NCBI RefSeq assembly: GCF_010894455.1
Contig: NZ_JAAIXY010000026.1
Span: forward strand, 62,001 to 126,000
DNA length: 64,000 bases
Direction of reading: 5' to 3'
Origin: Myxococcus eversor
Lineage (GTDB): Bacteria > Myxococcota > Myxococcia > Myxococcales > Myxococcaceae
The notes beneath the pieces were generated by a model. That model was not told where the DNA came from. It ran no database searches and saw only the letters and a program-made list of their open reading frames with translations. Below are positions 45,183 through 53,522 of the stretch, in pieces. The stretch's first letter is position 1, and every line of letters begins with the position of its first letter. Position numbers and translations under genes: made by a program.

Positions 45183-45650
45183 GTGAAGACCCACCCTGAA
45201 GGTTTCGCCTCCACCCGCAAGTCGCCCCGAGGACGCCTGGGACGGCCGAGCGACCGCGCCCGGCAGTCGCGTCAACAACTGGAGCGTCGCCTGGCGGTGA
45301 GTGTGGGCGAGGAGGCGCGGTCGGCGCGGATGCGCGCGGGGCTGACGCAGGCGGATGTGGCCGAGCGCATCGGCATCGCCGCGGAGGTCTATGGGCGGAT
45401 GGAGCGCGGGAAGATGATGCCCAGCGTGCCGACGCTGTTCCGGCTGTGCCTGGCGCTGCGCTTGTCGGCGGACGTGGGGTTGGGGCTCGTCACCGCGGCG
45501 TCGGTGGGGGCCGCGCTGTGGGAGGAGGACTCGCGGGACAAGGACCACCTGCCTGAGATGCGCCGCCTCATGCGCACGCTGCGTCGCATGTCGCGCGGCC
45601 AGCTCAAGCTGGTGAACCAGGTGGCCTCGGCCATCCTCCCCCAGCGCTGA
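45183..45650 (+). CDS. XRE-family HTH regulator
   Basis: The 155-residue protein holds a helix-turn-helix: RSARMRAGLTQADVAERIGI then EVYGRMERGKMMPSVPTLFRLC, the xre pattern. The N-terminal ~45 residues are basic. The C-terminal ~60 residues are helical and basic. The start is taken as GTG at 45183; longer frames begin without support. Target genes are unknown; it is not clearly linked to the sigma factor gene that follows 162 bp later. Confidence 0.8.
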   Translation: MKTHPEGFASTRKSPRGRLGRPSDRARQSRQQLERRLAVSVGEEARSARMRAGLTQADVAERIGIAAEVYGRMERGKMMPSVPTLFRLCLALRLSADVGLGLVTAASVGAALWEEDSRDKDHLPEMRRLMRTLRRMSRGQLKLVNQVASAILPQR

Positions 45651-45812
45651 ACGCGTTTTCGGAACCCGAGCGAACCCAAGCGAGCCCGAGCAGGCGGGCG
45701 TCACCTCGCGCGACGTCTTCGCGGCATTCAGTGCGCGTGGGCCTTCGTGGTAGATGCATGAGCGTGGCCCTGGCCCCGGCAATCGCGGGCTCGAGGTCGG
45801 GAGCGCTTTGGG

Positions 45813-46709
45813 ATGCATGGGGCTGACTCCGAGTCCTTCGAGTGGGTGTTGCGGTCCGCGGGCGAGTCGTCCTCCGCCCGCCTGCGCGACGCTCCGGGCG
45901 CCAGGGAGGCCGTGGAGCGGGCCTTCACCCAGGCCGCTTCGCTCTCCGCCGCCGCGCCCGAGCCGCGTGCCTTCGCTCGACACCTGGGGGCCTGGCTCTC
46001 GCGGGCGGGGGACCCGGTGCTCGCGTTGGAGCGACTGCATGCGCGGGATTTCGCGCTCGCGCTCGCCTGCGCCGAGGGACTGCCGGCGGCCACCACGCTC
46101 CTGGAGCAGGAGGTCCTCCTCGCGCTGCGCGTTCCGCTGTCTCGCATCCATCCCTCGCCGGTGTTCGTGGACGAGGTGCTGCAGGTGCTCCGGGCGAACC
46201 TCTTGATGCCTCGCGCGGACGCGCCCTCGCGGCTGCTGGGTTACGCGGGCGTGGGCCCGCTGCTGCACTGGGTGAGTGTCTCCGCGGTGCGGCTGGCGTT
46301 GAGGATGCGCAAGGCTCAAGGAGAAGAGTCCCTGGTCGATGCCGAGGTGCTCGCCGCGCACCCTTCGCCGGGAGGGCTGGAGCTGGGCTTCGTCCGGGAG
46401 GAGGCGCGGGGACACGTGCGCGCGGCCTTCATCCGCGCGGTGGCCTCGCTGGATGATGAGGACCGGGAGTTGTTGCGACTGCACTTCGTGGAGCGACTCT
46501 CGCTGGAGCGGATGGGCGCGCTGTTCGGCCTGCACAAGTCCACCCTGTCGCGTCGGCTCTCCTCGGTGCAGGCGCTGTTGGAGAAGCGGACGCGTCGCGC
46601 GCTCTCCGAGCGGTTGGCACTGCCCGAGCCGGAAGTGGACAGCCTGATGCGCGCCATCCATGGACGGTTGGATTTGAGCCTCTCGGGACTGCTGGCGGCG
46701 CGCGAGTGA
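45813..46709 (+). CDS. Sigma-70-like factor of the myxobacterial TIGR03001 type
   Basis: The 298-residue protein has the N-terminal variable half, then region 4-like HTH: AVASLDDEDRELLRLHFVERLSLERMGALFGLHKSTLSRRL. This combination fits the TIGR03001-like sigma family that accompanies zinc-finger/Ser-Thr kinase proteins in myxobacteria. Its last codons overlap the GTG start of the kinase gene as GTGA, so production of both is coupled. It should be held inactive by its partner until signalled. Confidence 0.8.
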   Translation: MHGADSESFEWVLRSAGESSSARLRDAPGAREAVERAFTQAASLSAAAPEPRAFARHLGAWLSRAGDPVLALERLHARDFALALACAEGLPAATTLLEQEVLLALRVPLSRIHPSPVFVDEVLQVLRANLLMPRADAPSRLLGYAGVGPLLHWVSVSAVRLALRMRKAQGEESLVDAEVLAAHPSPGGLELGFVREEARGHVRAAFIRAVASLDDEDRELLRLHFVERLSLERMGALFGLHKSTLSRRLSSVQALLEKRTRRALSERLALPEPEVDSLMRAIHGRLDLSLSGLLAARE

Positions 46710-49700
46710 GCTGCCCGGACGAGAACACGCTCTCGGGATATGCGAGCGGCGGGCTGGACTCCGAGGGCACCGAAGCCGTGCGCCAGCATGTCTCCGGCTG
46801 CTCGGAGTGCCGGAGCGTGCTCGCGGTGCTGGGCGGGTTCCAGACGCCGTCACCGAGGGTCGACGCGGGGCTGCTCGTCACGGGCGCGCGCGTGGGGCGC
46901 TACATCGTGCTGGGGCTGCTCGGTGAAGGAGGCATGGGGCGCGTCCATGCGGCGTATGACCCGGAGCTGGACCGCAAGGTGGCGCTCAAGCTGCTGAACC
47001 TCGCGCGGCTCGGGGAGGGCTCGCTCACTCAAGCGCGTCAGCGACTGGAGCGCGAGGCGCGCACGATGGCGCGGCTGTCGCATCCGCACGTGGCCCACCT
47101 GCATGACGTGGGCGAGTTCCAGGGGCAACTCTTCCTGGTGATGGAGTTGGTGGAGGGAGGCACGCTGCGGCGGTGGTTGTCGGAGAGGCCGCGCACGCGC
47201 CGGGAAATCCTCGCGCGCTTCATCCAGGCGGCGGACGGGCTGGCGGCCACCCATGCGCTGGGCATCAGCCACCGCGACTTCAAGCCCGACAATGTCCTGC
47301 TGACGCGCGACGGTCAGGTGCGCATCACCGACTTCGGTCTGGCCAACGCGGCGGTGCTGGAGCCGTCACTGGGGGAGGTGCGCATCATCGACGTTGGCCC
47401 GGCCAACGCGGCGACGGGAGAGCCGTCACGGGGCGAAGTGCGCATCACCGACGTCAGCCCGACCAGCGCGGCGACACTGGAGCCGTCACGAGAAGCAGAG
47501 CCACTCGTCCCCGGCACGGAGCCACTCACCGTCACCGGAGTGTTCCTGGGGACGCCCGCGTATGCGGCGCCAGAGCAGCTTCAAGGAGCGCGCGGTGATG
47601 CGCGTTCGGACCAGTTCGCCTTCTGCGTCGCACTGTACGAGGCGCTCAACGGACAGCGGCCCTTCGCGGGCGCCACGAGCGAGGAGTTGCTCGCGTCCAT
47701 GCTGCGCCAGGAGGTGCGTCCCGAGAAACGGAGCGTGCCCTCGTGGCTCAAGGCCGTCGTCCGACGAGGACTCCACGCGGACCCGTCGCGGCGCTTCGAG
47801 TCCATGCAGGTGCTGCGCTCCCGCCTCTCGCAAGAATCAAGCGCCTGGAAGCGCAGCGCCGTGGCGGCGGTGCTCGCGGGAGGACTGGTGGGTCTGGGGT
47901 TCCTCGTGTTCAGCCCTTCCTCGGCGACACCGAGCGAGGCCTGTCAGGGCAGTGAGCGGCACCTGGCGGGAATCTGGGACACGTCCGTGCGCGAGTCCAC
48001 GCATCTGGCCTTCCTGAGAACGGAGGACCCGTTGGCCGAGGCCTCGTTCCAGGCCGTGGCCTCCACGTTGGAGCGGTGGACGCGGGACTGGACGCTCGCG
48101 CATCAGTCCGCATGCGAGGCGACGCGCGTCTTCGGTGAACAGTCGGAAGCAGCGATGGGGCTGCGCATGACGTGCCTGGACCAGCGGCTGGGAGAACTGT
48201 CGCGACTGACGGTGGCGCTGCAGGGCGCGGACGCGCGGACGGTGGAGCGGGGCTTCAGGCTGGGGACCTCGCTCGGTGGCGTGAGCCGCTGCGCGGACGT
48301 GCGCACGTTGCAGGAGGCCGTGTCTCCACCAGAAGACCCGACGGTGCGCGCGGAGGTGGACGCGGTACGCGCCGAGCTGGCCCGGGCCAACGCGGAGCTG
48401 CTCGCGGGCCACACCTCGGAGGCGCTGCGCATCGCACTGCCCGCTCGAGCGCGCGCCCTCGCCACGCGGCATCGACCCCTGGAAGCGGAGGCGCATCAGC
48501 TCTGCGCGCTGTTGCAGGAGGACGCGGGTGCGTTCGAGGACGCGCGCGCATCACTGGCCCAGGGCTCGCTGGCGGCAGAGGCGGGGCGACACCTGGGCGT
48601 GCTCGCGCGGGTGCTGAAGTCCCAGGCCTGGCTGCACGGGTACGGCCTGGGGCGCACCCCGGAGGCGTGGCCCTTCCTCCAGCGAGCACGGGCCGTGGCG
48701 GAGACGCTGCGAGACGCCGAGCTGGATACGATGCTGGACCACGTGCAGGCGGAGTTGCTGGAGCAGGAGGGCCGCTTCTCGGAGGCGGAGCCGCTGCTGC
48801 GTGCCTCGCTGGAGACCGCCACCACGCGCGGACAGACGCACGCGCGCGCGGAGCTGAGCGGCCGGCTGGGCCTGCTCGCGCGGCAACAGGGGCGCCTCTT
48901 GGAGGCGAAGCGCTGGCAGGAGGAGGCGCTGCGGCTGCATGAGGAGCACTTCGGTCCGGCGCACCGGGACACGGGACGGGCCCTCGCGAACCTGGGAGGC
49001 ACGCTGGCCCTCCTGGGCGAGCTGTCGAGGGCCGAGGCCGTCCTCCAGCGCGCGCTCACCATCCTCCGCAAGACGCTGGGCGAGGAGAACCTGTCGGTGG
49101 CGCGGACCTTGTCCAACCTGGCCCTCGTCTACTTCGAGTGGGGACATGGAGCCCAGGCGCGGGAGGCCGCGGACGGGAGCTGGGCCGTGGCGCGCAAGAG
49201 CGTGGCCGCCGACAGCCCGGTGCTGATGGGGATGGCGTCCAACCGGCTCGGCGTCCTGGGAGAGCAGGGCGAGCGTCCGCTGGAGCTGGAGCATGTCCGA
49301 CGCGTCCTCGCGCATCGCGAGCGTGTCTATGGCGCTTCACACCCGGAGGTGGCCCTCGATGTCCACGAGGTGGGCAGGCTGCTGCGCCTCTTGGGGCGTC
49401 CGGATGAGGCGCGAGGCTTCCACGCGCGCGGCGTCGCGCTCCAGGAGCCGCTGCTCGCCAAGGGCGAGATGGATGGCGCGGGACTGCGCTCCCTGGCGGA
49501 TGCCCAACTCTTCCTCGGGAAGGTGGACGAGGCGCGGCGTCACGTGGATCAGGCGCTCGCGAGCATGGAGCGCGATTTGGGCCCCTCCTCGTCCGAGCGA
49601 ATCGAGGCGCTGCTCCTCCTGGGAGACGTCCAGCTCGCGCGAAGTCAACCCGCCGAGGCCCTGGCGCCGCTGCGCACCGCGCTGGAGGTGCTCACGGCCC

Positions 49701-49897
49701 GGCAGGTGAGCTCCGCGCGAGTTCCGAGAGTTCGTCGTCGGCTCGCGCGAGCGCTCCGGTTGACGGGCGCGACGCAAGAGGCCTGCGCGGAGGCGCACCG
49801 TGCCTGGGAGGAGCTGGCTCCGTGGAGCAAGGCCTACGCCCAGGAGACGGCGGAGGCGCGGGCCGAGTTGGGGCACTGTCGACAAGTTGTGCGTTGA
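46706..49897 (+). CDS. Zinc-finger / Ser-Thr kinase / TPR protein with triplicated DFG segment
   Basis: The 1063-residue protein starts with a zinc anti-sigma-like motif (C3, H28, C32, C35), then a kinase with Gly loop LGEGGMGRV, Lys in VALKLL (K95), HRDFKPDN (D192), DFG (D210) and APE (about 289-291). Three copies of a 20-residue segment (206-265) replace the usual DFG-to-activation-loop stretch. A transmembrane helix lies at 385-404, so the kinase is cytoplasmic and the C-terminal TPR repeats are periplasmic. With its coupled sigma factor gene it suggests a membrane anti-sigma kinase. The start GTG overlaps the sigma stop. Confidence 0.88.
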   Translation: MSCPDENTLSGYASGGLDSEGTEAVRQHVSGCSECRSVLAVLGGFQTPSPRVDAGLLVTGARVGRYIVLGLLGEGGMGRVHAAYDPELDRKVALKLLNLARLGEGSLTQARQRLEREARTMARLSHPHVAHLHDVGEFQGQLFLVMELVEGGTLRRWLSERPRTRREILARFIQAADGLAATHALGISHRDFKPDNVLLTRDGQVRITDFGLANAAVLEPSLGEVRIIDVGPANAATGEPSRGEVRITDVSPTSAATLEPSREAEPLVPGTEPLTVTGVFLGTPAYAAPEQLQGARGDARSDQFAFCVALYEALNGQRPFAGATSEELLASMLRQEVRPEKRSVPSWLKAVVRRGLHADPSRRFESMQVLRSRLSQESSAWKRSAVAAVLAGGLVGLGFLVFSPSSATPSEACQGSERHLAGIWDTSVRESTHLAFLRTEDPLAEASFQAVASTLERWTRDWTLAHQSACEATRVFGEQSEAAMGLRMTCLDQRLGELSRLTVALQGADARTVERGFRLGTSLGGVSRCADVRTLQEAVSPPEDPTVRAEVDAVRAELARANAELLAGHTSEALRIALPARARALATRHRPLEAEAHQLCALLQEDAGAFEDARASLAQGSLAAEAGRHLGVLARVLKSQAWLHGYGLGRTPEAWPFLQRARAVAETLRDAELDTMLDHVQAELLEQEGRFSEAEPLLRASLETATTRGQTHARAELSGRLGLLARQQGRLLEAKRWQEEALRLHEEHFGPAHRDTGRALANLGGTLALLGELSRAEAVLQRALTILRKTLGEENLSVARTLSNLALVYFEWGHGAQAREAADGSWAVARKSVAADSPVLMGMASNRLGVLGEQGERPLELEHVRRVLAHRERVYGASHPEVALDVHEVGRLLRLLGRPDEARGFHARGVALQEPLLAKGEMDGAGLRSLADAQLFLGKVDEARRHVDQALASMERDLGPSSSERIEALLLLGDVQLARSQPAEALAPLRTALEVLTARQVSSARVPRVRRRLARALRLTGATQEACAEAHRAWEELAPWSKAYAQETAEARAELGHCRQVVR
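47318..47497 (+). repeat. Three in-frame 60-bp tandem repeats in the kinase gene
   Basis: Three units, at 47318-47377, 47378-47437 and 47438-47497, each encode VRI-[TI]-D-x(3)-[PL]-x-[NS]-A followed by EPS. The first holds the true DFGL; the others read DVGP and DVSP. They insert 40 residues into the activation segment. Confidence 0.9.
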
Positions 49898-49951
49898 CCG
49901 ATGGCCAGGCTCTCCCAAGAGCGAGCCCTGGTGCGTCCAGAGGCCTGGTGT

Positions 49952-50200
49952 TCAGCGGCTCGGCAGGCAGAGCGTGTCGGGAGGGCAGCGCTCGGGGCCC
50001 ATCGCCCCGGGCCTCGCGGGTTCCCTCAGGCGCTCCGCGTCATCGCGCGGCCCCACCGTCTGTTCAGCCGTGAGCGTGTCCTGCTGGGACGCCTCCACGG
50101 AGGGGATGAAGCTCAGCGCGGCCAGCACGACGAGCAGCAGTCCGAAGAGCAACTGAAGCAGGCGAGCGCGCACCACATGGATGGTCGGAGGGGCGATCAT
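49952..50200 (-). CDS. Possible small membrane protein
   Basis: This frame of 82 residues has one hydrophobic segment (LLQLLFGLLLVVLAALSFIPSV) followed by a polar tail with two Cys near the end. It overlaps the stop of the small frame upstream as ATGA. No family is recognised. It lies on the strand opposite to the kinase and the TonB receptor genes in a region otherwise free of genes. The coding evidence is only the overlap and the membrane-like pattern. Confidence 0.38.
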   Translation of the reverse strand: MIAPPTIHVVRARLLQLLFGLLLVVLAALSFIPSVEASQQDTLTAEQTVGPRDDAERLREPARPGAMGPERCPPDTLCLPSR

Positions 50201-50367
50201 CCCACGCCCTCCCCGACGACAATCCACGTCCCAGCGGTCACCACGTCCCCCACCGAGCACGTCGGCGGAGCCAGGGGGAGCAGGCAGGCAGCGAGAGACA
50301 GGGACGAGGACGGCGGCGTGGCGATGGACGCCAGCCGGCACCAGGACGGGGACAGACAAAGACTCAT
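50197..50367 (-). CDS. Possible 56-residue secreted or membrane peptide
   Basis: The frame has a hydrophobic core (SLSLAACLLPLAPPTC) and two more Cys early on, ending in GTWIVVGEGVG. Its TGA overlaps the start of the next small frame. It is listed because the two could form a short operon; no family is recognised. Together with the neighbour it covers most of the gap 49898-50604. Confidence 0.28.
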   Translation of the reverse strand: MSLCLSPSWCRLASIATPPSSSLSLAACLLPLAPPTCSVGDVVTAGTWIVVGEGVG

Positions 50368-50604
50368 GACGCGGGGCTCCGGAGTGCGGGGAACTTGGTG
50401 AGCCCCCGTGCGCATGTCCTCCCTCCCTCGGGGACAAGCCCCGTGTCGGGTGTGTGACGCGGTGGATGCGCTCCGTCCAACCCGGGACGGAGCCGAAGGT
50501 TTCGCGGTTGCTTCTGCTCTGCGGGTGACGACTTCGCCGGAGGGATGCTTGTCACTCCGCTCCGTCCCTGGCCTCATGCGAGCCAGGGGCCCTCGGGAAC
50601 AGAC

Positions 50605-53421
50605 GTGACGGAAACGATTCGGGGAAGGCGACGCGGAGGACTCGGCGCGCGCGCGTGCATGGCGGTGTGGCTGCTGGCGCTGCTCGTGCCGGTGCTCCCC
50701 TCCCATGCGCAGGCCCCGGCACCGTCGGATGCGGGGAGCCCGGACGCGGGAGTGGCCGAGGAGGTGGGCCTGGCGCGCACGGACGCGGGCTGGGCGGTGG
50801 ATGTCGCGACGCCGGATGGTGGCGGGGTCGAGTCCGTCTTCATCCCTCCCGCGCTGACGCAGGACTCTCCCGCGCCCTATCCGCCCAAGCTCGCCTCGGA
50901 GCGCGTGTCGGGCGTCGTCCGCCTGGAACTCCTGGTCGACGACGCGGGCGAGGTGGAGTCCGCCACGCTGGTGCAGGGCGTCCACCCGCTGTTGAACGAG
51001 GCCGCGCTGCACGCCGCGCCGTCGCTGCGCTTCACGCCGGCCACCGTGGATGGGAAGCCGGTGCCGGTGCGCCTCGCCTTCGAGTACCGCTTCGAGGCGC
51101 CCGTCGTCGCCGAGGACGCGCGCCCCGAGGCCCCCGTCACCCTGCGCGGCCTGGTGCGCACCAAGGGCAACCGACGTCCCGTCGTCGGCGCCACGCTGGT
51201 GTCGGAGAGCGCGCCGGATGCGCCGGTGCAGACGGACACCGACGGCCGCTTCGAGGCGCGCTGGCCCTCGGGAGGACACCGCGTCCGCATCTCGGCTCCT
51301 GGCCACAAGCCCGGCCTCTTCCGCGAGGCGCTCCGGGAGCAGGAGGCGCTGGAGGTGGTGTACGGGCTGGAGCCGCTCGTCATCAACCCGTACGAGACGG
51401 TGGTGCGCGGAGACCGCGAGCGCACCGAGGTCAGCCGCGTCACGCTGCACGACGCGGAGCTGCGCGAGGTGCCCGGCACCATGGGCGACCCGTTCCGCGT
51501 CATCATGCTGTTGCCCGGCGTGGGCAGCATGTTGTCCGGCGTGGCGTACCCCGTGGTGCGAGGCAGCCAGCCCGCCGCCACCGGCTACTTCCTGGATGGC
51601 ATCCGCGTCCCCATCCTCTTCCACCTGTTCCTCGGTCCGGCCGTCATCCACCCGGACTTCATCGACTCCATCGACTTCTTCCCGGGCTCGCCGCCGCCGC
51701 GCTACGGGCGCTTGTTGGGCGGCGCGATTGAAGGCCGGCTCAGCAGGCCGAGAGATGACCGCGTCCACGGCAGTGCGTACGCGGACCTCATCAACGCGGG
51801 CTTCTTCCTGGAGACGCCGTTCGTCTCCACCGGCACCAACGTCAGCCTCGCGGGGCGCTACTCCTATACGCCGTGGCTCATCGCGCTCGCGGCCAACAAG
51901 CTCCAGGACCCGCCGTCGCCGGGCCGCGTCAACCCGCAGGTCGTCCTCGACTTCTGGGACTACCAGCTCCGCGTCGAGCAGGACGTGGGCCAGGGCAAGC
52001 TGCGGCTGTTCGCCTTCGGCTCGTCGGACACGTTCGGCTCCGAGGCGCAGGACGAGTTCGGCGACACCGCGCTGCAGTCCATCATCTTCCATCGCGTGGA
52101 CCTGCGGCACCGACACCCGCTGGCCGGCGGCGAGTTCGAAATCGGCGTGACGTGGGGACTGGACCGCTTCGCCGTCACCAGCAGCACTCCGCCGAGCGAC
52201 GCGACGTCCGTCTTCATCGACCAGGGCACCTGGGCCGCGCGCCTGAACTACACCGCGCCGTTGGACTCGAAAGTCACGCTGCGCCTGGGCGGCGACGTGG
52301 ACCACAAGCGCGCCATCGTCGACTTCTACGAGCTGAACCCGGATGAGGAGACGGCCGAGTTCGCCCCGGTGGCGCTGGCCACCTTCCTGGGCGCGTGGGC
52401 GGAACTGGTGTGGCAGCCCACGCCCAAGTGGTCCGTGGTGCCGGGCCTGCGCGTGGACAACTACCACCTGTCCCCGGGCATCGACCGCACCGCGCTGGAG
52501 CCGCGCCTCACGCTGCGCCACCAGCTCACCGACTCGCTCGTCCTCAAGGGCTCCGCGGGCCTGTTCCACCAGCCGCCCACGTCCCTCATCAGCCTGCCGG
52601 TGGTGGACGTGGGGAGCCTGATTCTGGGACTCCAGGAGGGAGCGCAGTTCTCGCTCGGCGCCGAGTGGAAGGCCTTCACCGGCCTGGAGCTGGGCATGGA
52701 CGTCTACGTCAACCCGCTGGTGCGGACGATTGAACTGACGCCCTTCTCCGACGAGGGCCTGGTGGATGACCCGGACCCGTTTCCCACCCCGGACCAGGAC
52801 CCGGGCATCCCGGACCGCGACGACATCAACTTCCCCGACTTCACCAGCCAGGGCCTCGCGTACGGCCTGGAGCTGCTCATCCGCCACCCGCTGGGCGACA
52901 ACTGGTTCGGCTGGCTCTCGTACACGTTGCAGCGCAGCGTCCGGCGCACGCGCTTCTACCGGTACGACCTGGAGGGCAACGTGCTGGGCGAGGCGCAGGC
53001 GGACCTGCCCTTCGCCTTCGACCAGTCGCACGTGCTCAACCTGGTGCTCAGCTACAAGTTCTCCAACAGCGTCACCCTGGGCGGCGTGCTGCACTTCAAC
53101 ACCGGCCGCCCCGAGTACGGGACGCTGGGCACGCAGACACACCGCGCGGGCCGCGACAGCTCCGGCCGTCCCTCGTGGGTGAAGGTGGACCGGGACTCCG
53201 TGGACCGGCTGCCGCCGTTCTTCCGCTTCGACGTGCGCCTGTCCAAGTCGTGGGTGTATGAGACCTTCAGCCTGGAGGCGTACCTGGACATGCTCAATGT
53301 CACCATCAGTCAGGAGACGGTGAGCTTCGAGTACGACGGAGGGAGCGGGCGACCGCTGTCCAAGGAGGCCGTGGGCCTGCCCATCGTCCTGCCCATCCTG
53401 GGCGTGAAGGGGCGATACTGA
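50605..53421 (+). CDS. TonB-dependent outer-membrane receptor with N-terminal TonB-C domain
   Basis: The 938-residue receptor has a Sec signal (RGRRR then AVWLLALLVPVLPSHAQA). Next comes a TonB-C-like domain (PYPPKLASERVSGVVRLELLVDDAG ... HAAPSLRFTPATVDGKPV), about residues 85-165, then a carboxypeptidase-regulatory-like domain (GRFEARWPSGGHRVRISAPGH), a plug (VPGTMGDPFRVIMLLPGVGS, with VRGSQPAATGYFLDGIRVP) and a 22-strand-type barrel ending with VGLPIVLPILGVKGRY. The start GTG at 50605 gives a normal signal peptide. The ligand is unknown. Confidence 0.85.
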   Translation: MTETIRGRRRGGLGARACMAVWLLALLVPVLPSHAQAPAPSDAGSPDAGVAEEVGLARTDAGWAVDVATPDGGGVESVFIPPALTQDSPAPYPPKLASERVSGVVRLELLVDDAGEVESATLVQGVHPLLNEAALHAAPSLRFTPATVDGKPVPVRLAFEYRFEAPVVAEDARPEAPVTLRGLVRTKGNRRPVVGATLVSESAPDAPVQTDTDGRFEARWPSGGHRVRISAPGHKPGLFREALREQEALEVVYGLEPLVINPYETVVRGDRERTEVSRVTLHDAELREVPGTMGDPFRVIMLLPGVGSMLSGVAYPVVRGSQPAATGYFLDGIRVPILFHLFLGPAVIHPDFIDSIDFFPGSPPPRYGRLLGGAIEGRLSRPRDDRVHGSAYADLINAGFFLETPFVSTGTNVSLAGRYSYTPWLIALAANKLQDPPSPGRVNPQVVLDFWDYQLRVEQDVGQGKLRLFAFGSSDTFGSEAQDEFGDTALQSIIFHRVDLRHRHPLAGGEFEIGVTWGLDRFAVTSSTPPSDATSVFIDQGTWAARLNYTAPLDSKVTLRLGGDVDHKRAIVDFYELNPDEETAEFAPVALATFLGAWAELVWQPTPKWSVVPGLRVDNYHLSPGIDRTALEPRLTLRHQLTDSLVLKGSAGLFHQPPTSLISLPVVDVGSLILGLQEGAQFSLGAEWKAFTGLELGMDVYVNPLVRTIELTPFSDEGLVDDPDPFPTPDQDPGIPDRDDINFPDFTSQGLAYGLELLIRHPLGDNWFGWLSYTLQRSVRRTRFYRYDLEGNVLGEAQADLPFAFDQSHVLNLVLSYKFSNSVTLGGVLHFNTGRPEYGTLGTQTHRAGRDSSGRPSWVKVDRDSVDRLPPFFRFDVRLSKSWVYETFSLEAYLDMLNVTISQETVSFEYDGGSGRPLSKEAVGLPIVLPILGVKGRY

Positions 53422-53425
53422 ACCC

Positions 53426-53464
53426 GGGGAGTGATGGATAGCGCACGCTTGCCACTCCTCCCCG
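53426..53464 (+). terminator. Inverted repeat after the TonB receptor gene
   Basis: The arms GGGGAGTG (53426) and CACTCCTCCCC pair with one bulge across an 18-20-nt loop. There is no U-run, so it is a weak terminator candidate or an RNA-stabilising hairpin. Confidence 0.35.
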
Positions 53465-53522
53465 TGAGCGACCCCGACACGCCGACCGCCAGCACGGTTT
53501 GATTCCAGGGGAAGGAGTGTTG

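Noticed and set aside
50197-53142. A 981-residue minus-strand frame opposite the TonB receptor
   Set aside because: It is the shadow of a high-GC gene with third-position bias. Only its last 56 codons are considered as a separate small frame.
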